A stretch of 64,000 nucleotides of DNA from Helopsaltes ochotensis (lineage: Eukaryota > Chordata > Aves > Passeriformes > Locustellidae), in the NCBI GenBank assembly GCA_013400155.1, contig VXBM01000131.1, forward strand, positions 1,208,178 through 1,272,177, in the 5' to 3' direction. How positions within the stretch are numbered: position 1 is the stretch's first letter; every line of letters starts with the position of its first letter. The position numbers were made by a program, and so were the translations under genes. Under the pieces are notes generated by a model. The model did no database searches and was not told where the DNA came from. It saw nothing but the letters and a program-made list of their open reading frames with translations. This document shows, in pieces, positions 39,777-51,149 of the stretch.

Positions 39777-41392
39777 ACCAACTTCTTTTTTTAGAGGTTG
39801 TATTCTAAGCAAGTCACTAGCAATATGCAAGGTCAGAACTAACTAAATGCTGCCTGTAACTGAAATTCCCTAACCAATGCTTGAAAGAAATAAGGCCTTT
39901 TCTTCTTTTTTATTTGATTAATAAACCACATCTAAACCCAAAACCACCAAGTCATAATAAAAAATTTAAAAATTTTAAACTTAAAAAATAAAAATAATTA
40001 TTTCAAATAAAAAATAATTACTTTCGAAGTCTGATGGAACTAGAAAATTTATTTGCTTTGGAAAACCAAAAGTGCCATAGTCCTTGTTTTACAAATGCTG
40101 AACAGAAAAGTAAGGCTGAGAGTTTAAATGAAATCCACATGAGCTTGGTTGCCAAATGGATTTGGACACTAATGAGAAACTGCCATTCTCCAGAAACTCT
40201 GCAGCATCTTTTGCAGCAACCAAAAGTTATAGTTAAAACTGAAGCTGCATTACAACATAACACAGGAGGAACCACATCACTAACTTGGAGATTTTTGGTC
40301 AAGCCTGTGACAGCCATAATCCTAAATTATTCTGGACAACAAATTCTGTGTGACCTAAAATCTGAGGTTTAGTATTTGGTACAATAAAGTTTGGCTGGGC
40401 TTTTGTTAAAACAATTGATACTGAGGCTATGTTTATTTCAGATGACCTGAAAAGGGAAAACATTCAGAAGACTGAAATCCTGTCAAAAAAGCAGAGAGAT
40501 TAAAAATTGCTGTGTTTAAAGGACATCTCCCTGCCTCAAGCAGACTGAGGCAGTACTGGTTTTTGGCACTAGTTCTTAGTACAATACTAAGTACAACACA
40601 AGGTCATCAGTTCTTGGTACACCCCTGAGCCTATTATTTAATGATCTGTAAACTCTATCGGCCTTTAAGACTCGGGAGTTTTAGCGTGTGCAGCACCTAA
40701 ACACAAATGCAGAATCTATTTCCAGTCCCTGGATGCCACTACTGAACAGCCCGAAGCACAACAAGTTCAACTGAATTTGTGACACTGGACAATGCCTACT
40801 ACATCCTTGGAGAGTGACCCACAACACACAGAATGTACCACACATGCTGGGCTAGCAGCATCAGCTTTTCTCCACTTTTTATCAACTGCTTCACAAGATG
40901 CTTTCAAAGTCCTTACACTGCTGAGAGTGCAGCAACAAACCTCATACGTGCTCAAATGAAATGGTGCTGATGACAGCCTCAGAGGTAAAGAAACACCCAT
41001 TCTGTTACTCTCAGTACAGGACTTCCAGCAGGAAGGGACAACCGTGTCAACGGGACCCTCTCCAACTCCTCCTCCACCCCATCCCATGCCATGACTCACA
41101 ACCCAAGGACATCTCCACCCAAAGTCTTCTAGGCCACTGATGTTCATCAGAAGTAAACTTAATAATCTGAAAGGAAGAAGATTTACAATAATTTTCCTTT
41201 ACTGCAGTACGGCAGACAATGAAAAGGTGCTCCTCGCTTTGTTTCAGACATGGTTTGTTGTTTAACCTGTAACCATCTCTCCCTAAATGAGATTAAAATC
41301 TAGTTTCACACTACTGCAGTAAATACCAAGAAAAAAATTCAGCATCTATACAAAAGGGTGGTTACTTTATATGATTATTAAACCACATAACA

Positions 41393-41640
41393 GTCCAGGT
41401 TTGAAGGGACCATCCAACACCACCTGGTCTCCCGTGAAAAAGGGAGCCTAGATGGGATCATTTATCCAGCACCCTGTCCAAACATACACTGAAAGCCTCC
41501 AGTAGCAGAGGTTCCATCACATCCCTAGGGAAATTTTTGCAGTGACTGATTATTCTCCCTGTTCAAAGAGTCTTGTAGCAAGTGAAGCCTCTCCTGGTGC
41601 AATTTGTAGCCATTGTCCCTCGTGTTCTCCTCCATCCTCC
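41393..41640 (-). mobile_element. Diverged CR1 LINE fragment
   Basis: The + strand shows antisense CR1 landmarks: cagtccaggtttgaagggac, cctggtctcccgtgaaaaag, then ccttgt-type blocks ending gtagccattgtccctcgtg. More diverged than the copy at 33.8 kb, so older or of a different CR1 subfamily. Boundaries approximate. Confidence 0.75.
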
Positions 41641-43902
41641 CTGTACTCACCCTTTATGATTATGTTACTCAATATTCAGTGTTTCCTCTGGTTCTGTTTT
41701 GGTATGTAAAATGGGAACAAAGTTTGGGATCCACTGCCTTATCAAAGAGCAGCTGTGAGCCCTCAAGGTCCCTTCCCTCATCACTTCACACACCCACCTC
41801 GACTTTTCACGTTTCAACATGCAGCCATTCTAGGATTACAAGCAGGTTGAATCAGGCTGATTAGCTAAAGAATTTGCAAACTATTATGCAACTGTGAATT
41901 ACTTTCTGAGACCTCACAGACCATCACTTCAAAACTTTCTGGTTTGTGAAACGTGACACCAAAAGAGCCTTAACCTTCATCCTTAAAAAGCTTTGCTGCA
42001 CCAACACACCTGATCACACAAGTACTTGTGAAAGCTTTATTCTCAGGAATCACACCAGTATTTCCCCAAAGCTTTAAAGATTATAAATGTCCAATGAGTC
42101 CATACATGCTGTCCAACAGATAAATCACCTTTCTTCCATCAAATACATTTAAATGTTCAGCCAATGCAGACATCTCACATTTCATTCTCAGTGCTGTAAC
42201 ATACTTTTACAGAGGACTTAAACTTTAATCTGCATCCTCAAAGCCAAAACTATCTAGTTTTGTCAGCTGTTATGCTACAATGTCATCAAATTAACACTAA
42301 TTTATATTTCCAATTCCTATTTTGTACTATTTTACCAACCATTAGCTTTTTTTTTAAGAAAACAGTGGGGTGCTGTTATGTCCACGTTTTGAAGTCTTTC
42401 CCCCACTCCAGAAATTCAAAAACTAAATCCCAAACATTAGTTTCTACAGTTAAAACTTTAAATGACCAAAACCACTTAGGTCAGAGCTTCTTTCTCATGC
42501 TTCCACTACTGACTTAAGATAGCAGACCCTTTCCAAGAACAGTTGCATATTCCATTTCTGTAAGCTCTAGGATTTCTTGACTGGGCTTTAAAAGTGCATT
42601 TAACAACCTCAACTGGAATTTTCCCTGAGTAATCACATGGACATAAGGATGTGACCTGTGGGTTCCTGCACTAAGCACAGTGATCACCAAGACTAAACAA
42701 ACGCTATCTGCATGGAGCAGGGATCCTATTTAAGTGGCCACCGTGTACTGATGAGCACAGTGTGAAAGCTGAACAAACAACTGCCTCTGCCCACTTAGAA
42801 CGAGGGGGTCCCAATTCACCCTGGGACACAGATGGAACTTCACGACAACAAAAATCAGCCTTGAAATTGCAGTTTCACCACTTTGTTGTAGGTTGTCTGC
42901 TGCAGCACACACCCTTGAACATGAAAGCACATTCATTCAACTTGAAGCAGTTTAAAACACAAGATCCAGAAAACTTCAAAAGTGACACTTTCTTTAAATT
43001 CTCCTCCTAATACCACAAAACCTTCCACCTAGCAACCTTACTTTCACCTTACTTCCCCTTCCTTCAAAAGGGGAACCACAGAAATTCAGACCTGAACCAC
43101 AGAAATTAGCACAAAGATTTTTGAAAAGTCACTCCAATTCTGCAGTATATTTAATATTATAAAAATGCTCAAGGTATTAAACCATTTGCTGTTTTACCAG
43201 TAGTGCTGTCCTTCCTAGCCTTCTCCCCAAATCCAACTCCTAAATTTCCTAAAATTTCCTAAATCCATCTCCTAAATGGGAATTTCTTTGTAACATTTAC
43301 CTTTGTGCATGGCAAGACTTACCATTAAAATATAACTGTGTGCCTTGTTACCCATCAAACCAACCACAGAGCAGTCAGACCCCTCAGCTGAGCAAGCACT
43401 GAACCAGCCACCCCTCTCCTCCCTAGCAACAACTTACAGAGACTACATCACCAGAAACTTTTGTAAAGACAATGATAAGCGGGTCAACTGACCACTCTGA
43501 TCAGTCTTTATCAAAAACTGCTACTCCTCATGAAAGCAAGCACAGAAACACACATATCATCTTAACTGTATCTCTCCTGAACACTCCGGAGAGACCCCTG
43601 AAAGACTTTATTTTAATCACCCAAACAAATATTCTCATTTTAAGGTTTGCTTAATCAGAATTACAGAGGGTTTTGAGGTGTCTATTAAAATGCCGCGTGT
43701 AGAGGTGTCTGCAGTCATACAGAAGCACAGTGGAACGAACTCGTAAGAGTCTTGGAGTCAAGCACTGAACTTAATTTCACACTTTTCGAGAGAGATCTTC
43801 TACTTTTGGACAGTCTATGAAATAAATTATAACTACACAGCAGATTAGAGAAGTGTTACTCAAGCCGGAAACCTGTACCTGTAAAAAACTATGTGGAAAA
43901 AA

Positions 43903-44049
43903 ATACCCACCATCCCTGGGGGTGTTTAAAGAAAGACTGGACGTGGCACTCAGTACCATGGTTTAGTCGATACGGTGGTGTTCGGTCGCGGGTTGGAGTG
44001 GATGGTCTCAGGGATGTTTTCCAACCTAAACGACCCTGTAATTCTATGA
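43903..44049 (+). mobile_element. CR1 LINE 3' end
   Basis: Sense-strand CR1 3' terminus: aagactggacgtggcactca, taccatggtttagtcgat, gggttggagtggatggtctc, ccaacctaaacgaccctgta and the terminal attctatga at 44041-44049. Only the last 150 bp are present. It abuts the GC-rich promoter region and points toward it. Confidence 0.9.
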
Positions 44050-45010
44050 CCGTCTTTCAATAAAGCACAGCCGCGTCCCCCGAAGGCCCCGCACCCGCGG
44101 CGAGGCCGCTGTCCCGGCGGGCCTTGCCCCGGCCGAGCGGCCACAGCACGTCCCACGGCCGCTCGACGCNNNNNNNNNNNNNNNNNNNNNNNNNNNNNNN
44201 NNNNNNNNNNNNNNNNNNNNNNNNNNNNNNNNNNNNNNNNNNNNNNNNNNNNNNNNNNNNNNNNNNNNNNNNNNNNNNNNNNNNNNNNNNNNNNNNNNNN
44301 NNNNNNNNNNNNNNNNNNNNNNNNNNNNNNNNNNNNNNNNNNNNNNNNNNNNNNNNNNNNNNNNNNNNNNNNNNNNNNNNNNNNNNNNNNNNNNNNNNNN
44401 NNNNNNNNNNNNNNNNNNNNNNNNNNNNNNNNNNNNNNNNNNNNNNNNNNNNNNNNNNNNNNNNNNNNNNNNNNNNNNNNNNNNNNNNNNNNNNNNNNNN
44501 NNNNNNNNNNNNNNNNNNNNNNNNNNNNNNNNNNNNNNNNNNNNNNNNNNNNNNNNNNNNNNNNNNNNNNNNNNNNNNNNNNNNNNNNNNNNNNNNNNNN
44601 NNNNNNNNNNNNNNNNNNNNNNNNNNNNNNNNNNNNNNNNNNNNNNNNNNNNNNNNNNNNNNNNNNNNNNNNNNNNNNNNNNNNNNNNNNNNNNNNNNNN
44701 NNNNNNNNNNNNNNNNNNNNNNNNNNNNNNNNNNNNNNNNNNNNNNNNNNNNNNNNNNNNNNNNNNNNNNNNNNNNNNNNNNNNNNNNNNNNNNNNNNNN
44801 NNNNNNNNNNNNNNNNNNNNNNNNNNNNNNNNNNNNNNNNNNNNNNNNNNNNNGCCGGCCCGGCTGCAAGAGGGGCGGCCGAGCTGCCGCTGGGGTTGGG
44901 GCGGGTTTCCCTGGCCTGGAGAAAGAGCGGGAATGGGAGGGGGTCTGTGGATGTCTCCCGCGGACGTGCGTGACTCCTCGTACCACCTCTGAAATGCGCT
45001 GCTCACGCTG
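44050..45010 (-). promoter_or_regulatory. RBM33: Probable CpG-island promoter of RBM33
   Basis: The sequence on each side of the gap (44050-44169 and 44854-45010) is far richer in GC and CpG than the rest of the window. The right flank holds GC-box-like motifs (ggggcggcc, ggggcggg at about 44871-44906). This fits a TATA-less housekeeping-type promoter firing leftwards into RBM33. A start site cannot be placed because of the gap. Confidence 0.7.
44170..44853. other. RBM33: Assembly gap over the expected RBM33 exon 1 and promoter, 684 N
   Basis: A 684-N gap with GC-rich, CpG-dense flanks on both sides. Exon 2 enters in phase 1 and needs an upstream exon ending in G of a GAT codon, and no such exon is visible elsewhere. 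RBM33 exon 1 in other vertebrates is short, GC-rich and encodes Ala/Gly-rich sequence, so it is most likely hidden here. GC-rich first exons are commonly lost from bird assemblies. Confidence 0.85.
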
Positions 45011-45525
45011 AATCATGGAATCGGTTCGGTTGGGAAAGACCTCTGAGATCATCGAGTCCAACCCGTGACGGAACGCCGGCATGCCAATTACACCGCGGCA
45101 CTGCGTGCCACCTCCAGTCTTCCCTTAAACGCTTCCAGGAACGGTGACTCCACCACCCTGGGGAGCCCATTTCAATCCCTAATCGCGCTTTTTGTCCGAC
45201 CTAAACTTGCCCTGGTGCAGTTTAAGACTATTTCCTCTTGTCCCATCGCAGATTGCTTTAGAGATGAGCCTGACTCCCCGCCGGCTACAGCTTCCTTTCA
45301 GGGGGTTGTAGAGAGTGCTGAGTTCTCCCCGAGTCTCCTTTTCTCCGGGCTGAGCACCCACAGCTCCCTCAGCTGCTCCTCTTCAGACTCGTGCTCCAGA
45401 CCCTCACCGCCTCTGTTGCCCTTCTGTGGACCCGCTCCAGCACCTCAATGTCCTTCCCGAATGGAAGGTCCCAGAACTGGACACATGGGGCTGTATCGAG
45501 GCTTCAGGAGTCACAGGTGCAGCTT
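45011..45525 (-). mobile_element. CpG-rich CR1 LINE fragment
   Basis: Starts with aatcatggaatcggttcggt, the complement of a CR1 3' end, and continues with antisense blocks: agacctctgagatcatcgag, accctggggagcccatttca, agagtgctgagttctccccg, ctccagcacctcaatgtcct. It retains many CpG dinucleotides (cgtgacggaacgccgg, caccgcggcactgcgtg). A 163-codon open frame on the + strand (45065-45556) is antisense to the element and is not a gene. Right boundary approximate. Confidence 0.88.
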
Positions 45526-48500
45526 GAACTACCCGGTTCAGCTGCCTGTTGAGTGATAAACCGTCGTGAATCAGATACGCCATGAAGGGGATGGGTCAGG
45601 GTGTGTTAAATCTGTGGAACTCCATCTTTCAAGGCTTAGCGTGCAGGGAAGTTAACCCATGTATAAATTGACCTAAAAAAGTTCAGACCATGTGGTTCTT
45701 GCTTCTGCACTCAGACCTCACCCGGGTTCTCCCTTTACAGGTTCAGTGTTACAGAATGCTCAGTTTAGTTCACTGCAAGCTGTGAATCCTTTTCTGCAGG
45801 TGCTTCAAGCACTTCTCTCCTGGCTGCTTGGCTACTTGCTCCCCTCTCCTTTTCAAAGGACACAGTGTGGCTGCTGAGTACATAAGTTTGCATCACTGAT
45901 CCCGCAGTAATTACCAAAAAGTTTTCCTTTTGAGTTTCCTTCCTGACTTCTCCAAGTTTTAATAGAAGAATCCAGGCTTCTGCACAGGCCAGGTTAAATG
46001 CAATGTAAAATTATGCCGTGATATAAAACTTCTAGGTTATACTACTAGGTTATACTACTTGTAGGGAAATCAAATCGGATCTAAAACATTTTAATGGAGC
46101 CTACTATAACAAGACTAGTGCAAGTAAACGGCAAAATCTTCCCAGGTGGACAAGTCCTCATGGAAATAATTAACAATGTTAGTATTTAAATTATCAGCGT
46201 TATCTGATTAAACCCTCGCTATGAGAATAGAGAAGTTCTCATGTCACTTTGTTCTGTGCTCCCTGCAGACTTGTCTCTACATTGCGTTTGATCTCATTTT
46301 TCAGGTTTCCTTCACAACCATGCAGCTAGAGGTTTATTCTTTATGTATTCCTACATGCTCAGCCGAATTCTGGCTGTAATTTGGGTAGCGGGCTGTCGGT
46401 AGGTGATGCTTGCTGCCAGTTTAATGTGTGGTCCATCAGTCCAGCTCTGGCTGCCTGAGGTAGGGGAGAAATGTGAATATTGCAGCTACCAATGGGAAAA
46501 CCCACAATGATTTCAGTGCAGGGCCAGGAGTTCACCAATTGCTTCTTGCTATTGATCTTTCTTTCCTGAAGCTGGTTTGCAATACAGAAAGGGTTTCCTG
46601 GACCCTTTAAAGGCTGCATGGGGCAAGACTCAGCCAGGCTCAGCTGCAGCCTGTTACAATTCACAGCTCTCTTGTATCCCTTTTGTTTGGTGCTGGGAAA
46701 TTTTTAAACATAAACAGAATTAACAATGGGCAGCTTTGTGGAATTCAGATACGTATAAGAGTGCATTTACGGATATTTTATGGTCGATATTTTTGCTCAT
46801 TTTAATAGCAAATTTTTTTGACTGACAGTCCAAACAGAAACCAATTTACCATTTTCTTAACAGAACCGGTCCAATGTTAAAGAGGAATAACAGGACACTT
46901 AGCTATTATTTTGCTAATATACAAACACTTTAACCACTTTGCACATCGCTGGTATAAAAAAAGTGGCCATTCCCAGGTGTCCAAACTTCAGCAGGTGTGG
47001 AACAGAGACCTAAATGATAATGACATAGACTCACCTTCACTCAGAACTTTCTATGAATTTTCAAATCTCAGGAACTGTACTTGCTTTGGATTCTGTATAA
47101 AAAACCTTTTTACTTTGTGCTATAAGATGCAAATGTGCTCTTGTCTTTTCAGTAAGTTAACATACAGCTTCTGGAACCCATGAATTAAAATTACTTTATG
47201 TGAACTAATCATCATCAGTTTAAAAGATACTTTTGGAAGTTCTGCATAAATAATATATTTGCCTGTGTGTCTTTAGCAAGCAAATCCTGTTGCAGTCAGG
47301 AATGCAACAGATTTTCTTGCAAGGGGATTAAGTAAATGACAGAGAAAGAACTCAGTAATCCTGTTTCTGTACCCACTGCATTACTGGAGCAGGTTGCTTT
47401 GCATTACCTGCCTCAGATTTCTTCTTTTAAATCTTTCTGAAAGAGAGACACAGGTGAAAGGTGCTTTCCCGTTGAGCCAATTCCCTGGAAGGGCAGAGGC
47501 AGAAGGGAGATTGCAGATTTAAAAACTAATAAAGGTCTTACTTAAGGAAAGAGAACAGTATGAGGATTAAAATAAAGTATAGGAGAAACACTGGTGATAA
47601 ACTTTGAACAGAAACATTTCTGAGTGTGGTACAGCCCCATGACTAACTATAGTTTCAGAGCTATGGACAATGTTCATGTGCATCCAATTTTGCTTTCACT
47701 GCAATTCTTCTTTCTGTTCCCTCCTGTATTCTTGTTAGGTATCCATCCCCTTGTTGCAGCTTATCTACCTTGTAGTTTGCAATCCACTTGATGCATCTTA
47801 TTTCAATTGTAATTTCTTCAGAGCAATGTCACCCTGGGACCCCTGAAGCAGCTGCAAAGGTGGAGAACAGAAGAACTTGTGAGCTGAGAAATGGCCTGAA
47901 CAGGCAATGTGTTATTGTGCCAAATGTGTTATTGATGTGTCACATGTGGAATCCCTAGAAAGCTGGTCAACCACCAAAGATCAAAATCTCAACAGAACAC
48001 ATGCCTTGTTGTAGTGAAAAATATATGTTTTACCAGCTCCAACTGGCTGCCAGGAGGTTTGGGCTGTACTTTGGGTTCTGAACAGAGAACAGCACTCAGA
48101 AGCCTGGCTAGTGCTCTGGACCCCAGTGTTTGCAATATATTTTAGGAATCTAGTGAAAAGAAATCAAGAAACATCAAGGAAATCCAAGTGTTAAATGTTT
48201 TGCAGTGGTTTACTTCTAGGTTTTTTTCAGTCTAGATGCTGGAAATCTTACTAAGCTTTGCTTCATTTCACCAGGATCCCAGCTGGTGTCAGGGACAGCA
48301 CATGAATCAGGGTGAAGTTGACAAATGTAAGGCAGCCTTTCCTTTCAGGAATGACTCAATGTAGTGGATAATGTCTAAAATCCATTCTTAGGTAAAGGGA
48401 GTGGTGTTACCCTGACTTTTGCAGCCTTTCTAATGTTGTTCGCAGTTTCTAAAGTGGAGTCAGAGTTCTCAATGTTTTTCATATTTCTTGGTTCCTTCTC

Positions 48501-48578
48501 ACATGGGTGTTATCAATAAATAAAGATGTTTTGGTATTTTGTTGTAAACTATCACATACTTTCTTGGTGAAGGAACAC
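45526..48578. other. Intergenic region upstream of RBM33, proximal part
   Basis: About 3 kb with no gene. AT-rich, conserved-looking stretches at about 46690-46830 (including aattaacaatgggcagc) and 47180-47330 contain Sox- and homeodomain-like words, but conservation cannot be tested here. Confidence 0.7.
46032..46057. repeat. Short tandem duplication, 13 bp x 2
   Basis: The unit ctaggttatacta occurs twice head to tail. Probably replication slippage, no function inferred. Confidence 0.9.
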
Positions 48579-48741
48579 TTGATGGACTATCAGTTTAGCC
48601 TGTGGAATTGGAGAGGTGGCGACACCATCTACCAATCCTTGGCATAGAAATGAAAACTATATAATAGAAAAGATTAAAGGTCAAGCCCTCTTTTGCTCTT
48701 TCACATTCCAAGTGTCTGTGTCCTTCTTGCTGTGCTCAACA
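48579..48741 (+). mobile_element. Diverged solo LTR remnant, related to that at 61.5 kb
   Basis: Aligns by eye with 61508-61678: ttgatggactatcagtttag, attggagaggtggcgacacc, caatccttgg, then ttttgctctttcacattc, gtgtctgtgtccttctt and a terminal caaca. Same orientation, more diverged, no internal retroviral sequence between or beside the copies. Confidence 0.6.
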
Positions 48742-49140
48742 GCGACAGAGAGGTACCCCCTGATAAACACATCAGAATAAAGGTTAGGAGTGTTTCCCAA
48801 GACTTCCTGACAAGGAGCCAATGTACAGCATTGTTGGCCTTGCCCAAATGCTGAGCTTTGGGAAGAGCTTGCTTTCTCTGGACACAAGCCAGGCTGTAAA
48901 AGAGCAGAAGGACATGTGGTGGCTCTAGGCAAACCTCAGGGCATCACAAGGAGCTCCTGTGGCTCAGATTCCTGTGACCCTTACCTGTGAGCAAAGCACG
49001 GTGCTCTGTGGAGCCCCACTGAACACTGTGCACAGGTACCAAACGTCAGCAGTCGTGCACGAACTTCCAGATACCAGCTCGTGTTCCTAAGAACTCCTGG
49101 TGCCAGAAGGCTATAATCCAGTTAAAAGCCTCTGGGAACT

Positions 49141-49230
49141 ACTGCAATGCAAATAATAGTAGCAATAATTAGCTCTGCTTTAATTGATACTGTGTATTCC
49201 TCAAATGTCAGTGAAAATTTGCTTTGCTAA
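49141..49230. promoter_or_regulatory. Candidate conserved non-coding element with octamer and homeodomain motifs
   Basis: Contains an ATGCAAAT octamer (49147-49154), TAATTAG (49166-49172) and TAATTGA (49181-49187) in 41 bp, in an otherwise gene-free interval. Such composition is typical of developmental enhancers, but in AT-rich DNA these motifs also occur by chance. Confidence 0.25.
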
Positions 49231-51066
49231 GCCAACAACTTCTCCCCTGGAACTCTGCTGTCTTTACCAGACTTACACGAGGGGTGAGTTTGGATCATTG
49301 TAGGTTCCTGGCATAAATTATCAGCTGTTGATTCCTTGCCCTTTAAAACTTGGCAAGCATACAAGAAGAGTTTGCCAGACATGCAAGAACTAGGTCTATG
49401 CATTTATGGGTAAATCCTCTGGGACTATGCACAGAAAGGAGTACAATTTGCTAGAAGTAGCCAGCTGTGAAATCCAGGAACTCCTGCACACAGCTCGAGC
49501 AACTTAGAGCATATTTAGCCTGGCGTCAATACCAGCAGTTCCTGGAAGCAGTTTTTGCACCCTCAGCTTTATGAAAGCAAAATGAGGTAGCAATAAACCC
49601 TGTAAATGTGTGGAGATGCTAAATTTACAGAATAATCCTAATGGGGGTGATTTGGAGTGGTGTAGTCTCGAGTCAGTTTATAGTTTATCCCAGTGGCTAG
49701 AAATTGCCTCTGCTTAACATGGAGAGTGCAGGTCTGACCACATCATTTGCATAAATTAGTAAAGATAACACACTCCAAAGCTCTCAGCATCTTCAGCATG
49801 AACCTCGTCCTCATCTGGACCTTTTGTCTTACTGAGCACCTGAGAATTTCAATGTCCTATCCTGCACAGACGCCTTGCCCTGTAGCACTGGTACAGCTCC
49901 ATGCTCAGATGCTCCTCAGGGCTTCTTTCCTAGGGGAGGATAAATGTTCTCTGCCTCTGGTTGTGTAAAGGTCAGAGCTCAGCTCGTTGTGTAACCTCCT
50001 TCACTCAGTTACATTAGATGTGCTGAATGGTGGCTCTTAGCTATGGGAAACCTCTCTTGGTCAAAGTGAAGGGAAATAAATCCCAGCCACAGAGTCTCTA
50101 TTTTTATAGTACTGAGCAAGATTAGTGCCGGCAGCAGATCTTGAGTCCAACGTTTTCCACATTTACCAGGGAAAAGACTCCTGGCTTGGAGAGATTCAGT
50201 GCATTATTACAGAACCAAACCATTCCTGCTGGGCCTAATGGGTAATGAGTTTAGGTTATAATGGGTCCTTCAAAGACTCAGAGATACAATGCACCTGATT
50301 TTAGGGGCTTTCCATATATACAAAAGTGTTGTTGCCAAACAGACTCAGGAACAGATCACTCTAGCACATTACTAATAAGCCAATTAGTAAAATGAAGCAT
50401 TGCAGGTATTAGACTGCTTTATGCAAATATGTTTCTGTAGAAAACAGAATCATTATGAACTGGGTTTACATTCAGGAAGACCTTGCCAGTATGATATGTG
50501 GTGATAGTTGCTATAGCTTTTATTGATTAGTTTCTCTTTTCATCCTGATATGTGTGGATTCAAAAGCAATGAGTGATGTGAGCTTTAAGGAACACAAGGA
50601 TGGTCAGGATTTAGACCTTATCATGTGTTTTTTTCAGCAGCTACAATTCGTCCACAGGTTTTGCAATACCTTCTAACATTAACTTTGGTTATCCTATTTT
50701 TCCACTACAACCATTGGCAGAACCAGTATTTTATTTGGTCCAAAATCCCCAAATTTTTTACATTCAGCTAAATTCCGTAGGAGGAGTGATAGAATTAGGT
50801 TTGATCAAATTGGTTTGATTTGGGAACTTTAATTTATCTAGTTGATCCAACAGATTTATTTATCACAGCCTGTCCACATTAAGCTGGATACCCTTTTTGT
50901 AATGAATTCCTGGCAGCCCAGGAGCAGGTTATGGACCACGACCCATTACAGTGGGCTGAGGTACAGGGAACCAATAGAGATGCATTATCCAATGCACAGG
51001 TTGAAGTGCTATCTTGTATAACAAATTATTGACTTCATTGTACATAGTACTAGGATTTAATTAAGC

Positions 51067-51149
51067 GATAAGGCCCATCATAGTGGCCCCTTATCTAGCA
51101 GATAAGGATTTACCAAGCTTACCCAAGAGGTCTTTATCTGAAAGATAAG
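51067..51149. promoter_or_regulatory. Cluster of five GATA motifs
   Basis: Five GATA-factor core sites lie within 83 bp: gataagg 51067-51073, cttatct 51090-51096 (reverse), agataagg 51100-51107, tttatctg 51133-51140 (reverse), agataag 51143-51149. The orientation alternates and the spacing is 5 to 40 bp. This is a candidate distal enhancer about 6 kb upstream of the RBM33 promoter; activity is inferred from motif density only. Confidence 0.4.

Larger units (their letters stand above)
33600..44169 (-). other. RBM33: RBM33 intron 1
   Basis: At least 10.5 kb between exon 2 and the gap that should hold exon 1. It contains three CR1 fragments (33777-34430, 41393-41640, 43903-44049), a 20-bp inverted repeat (39735-39776) and an A/T-only-like stretch at 39955-40020. 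The GC content rises sharply after 44050 as the promoter region begins. No coding exon was found. Confidence 0.75.

Noticed and set aside
44044..45082. Open frames of 295-341 codons across the 44-kb gap
   Set aside because: Nearly all of their length is N. The real residues come from CpG-rich promoter and CR1 sequence.
45065..45556. 163-codon open frame on the + strand
   Set aside because: It is antisense to the CR1 at 45011-45525, with frame openness due to GC content.
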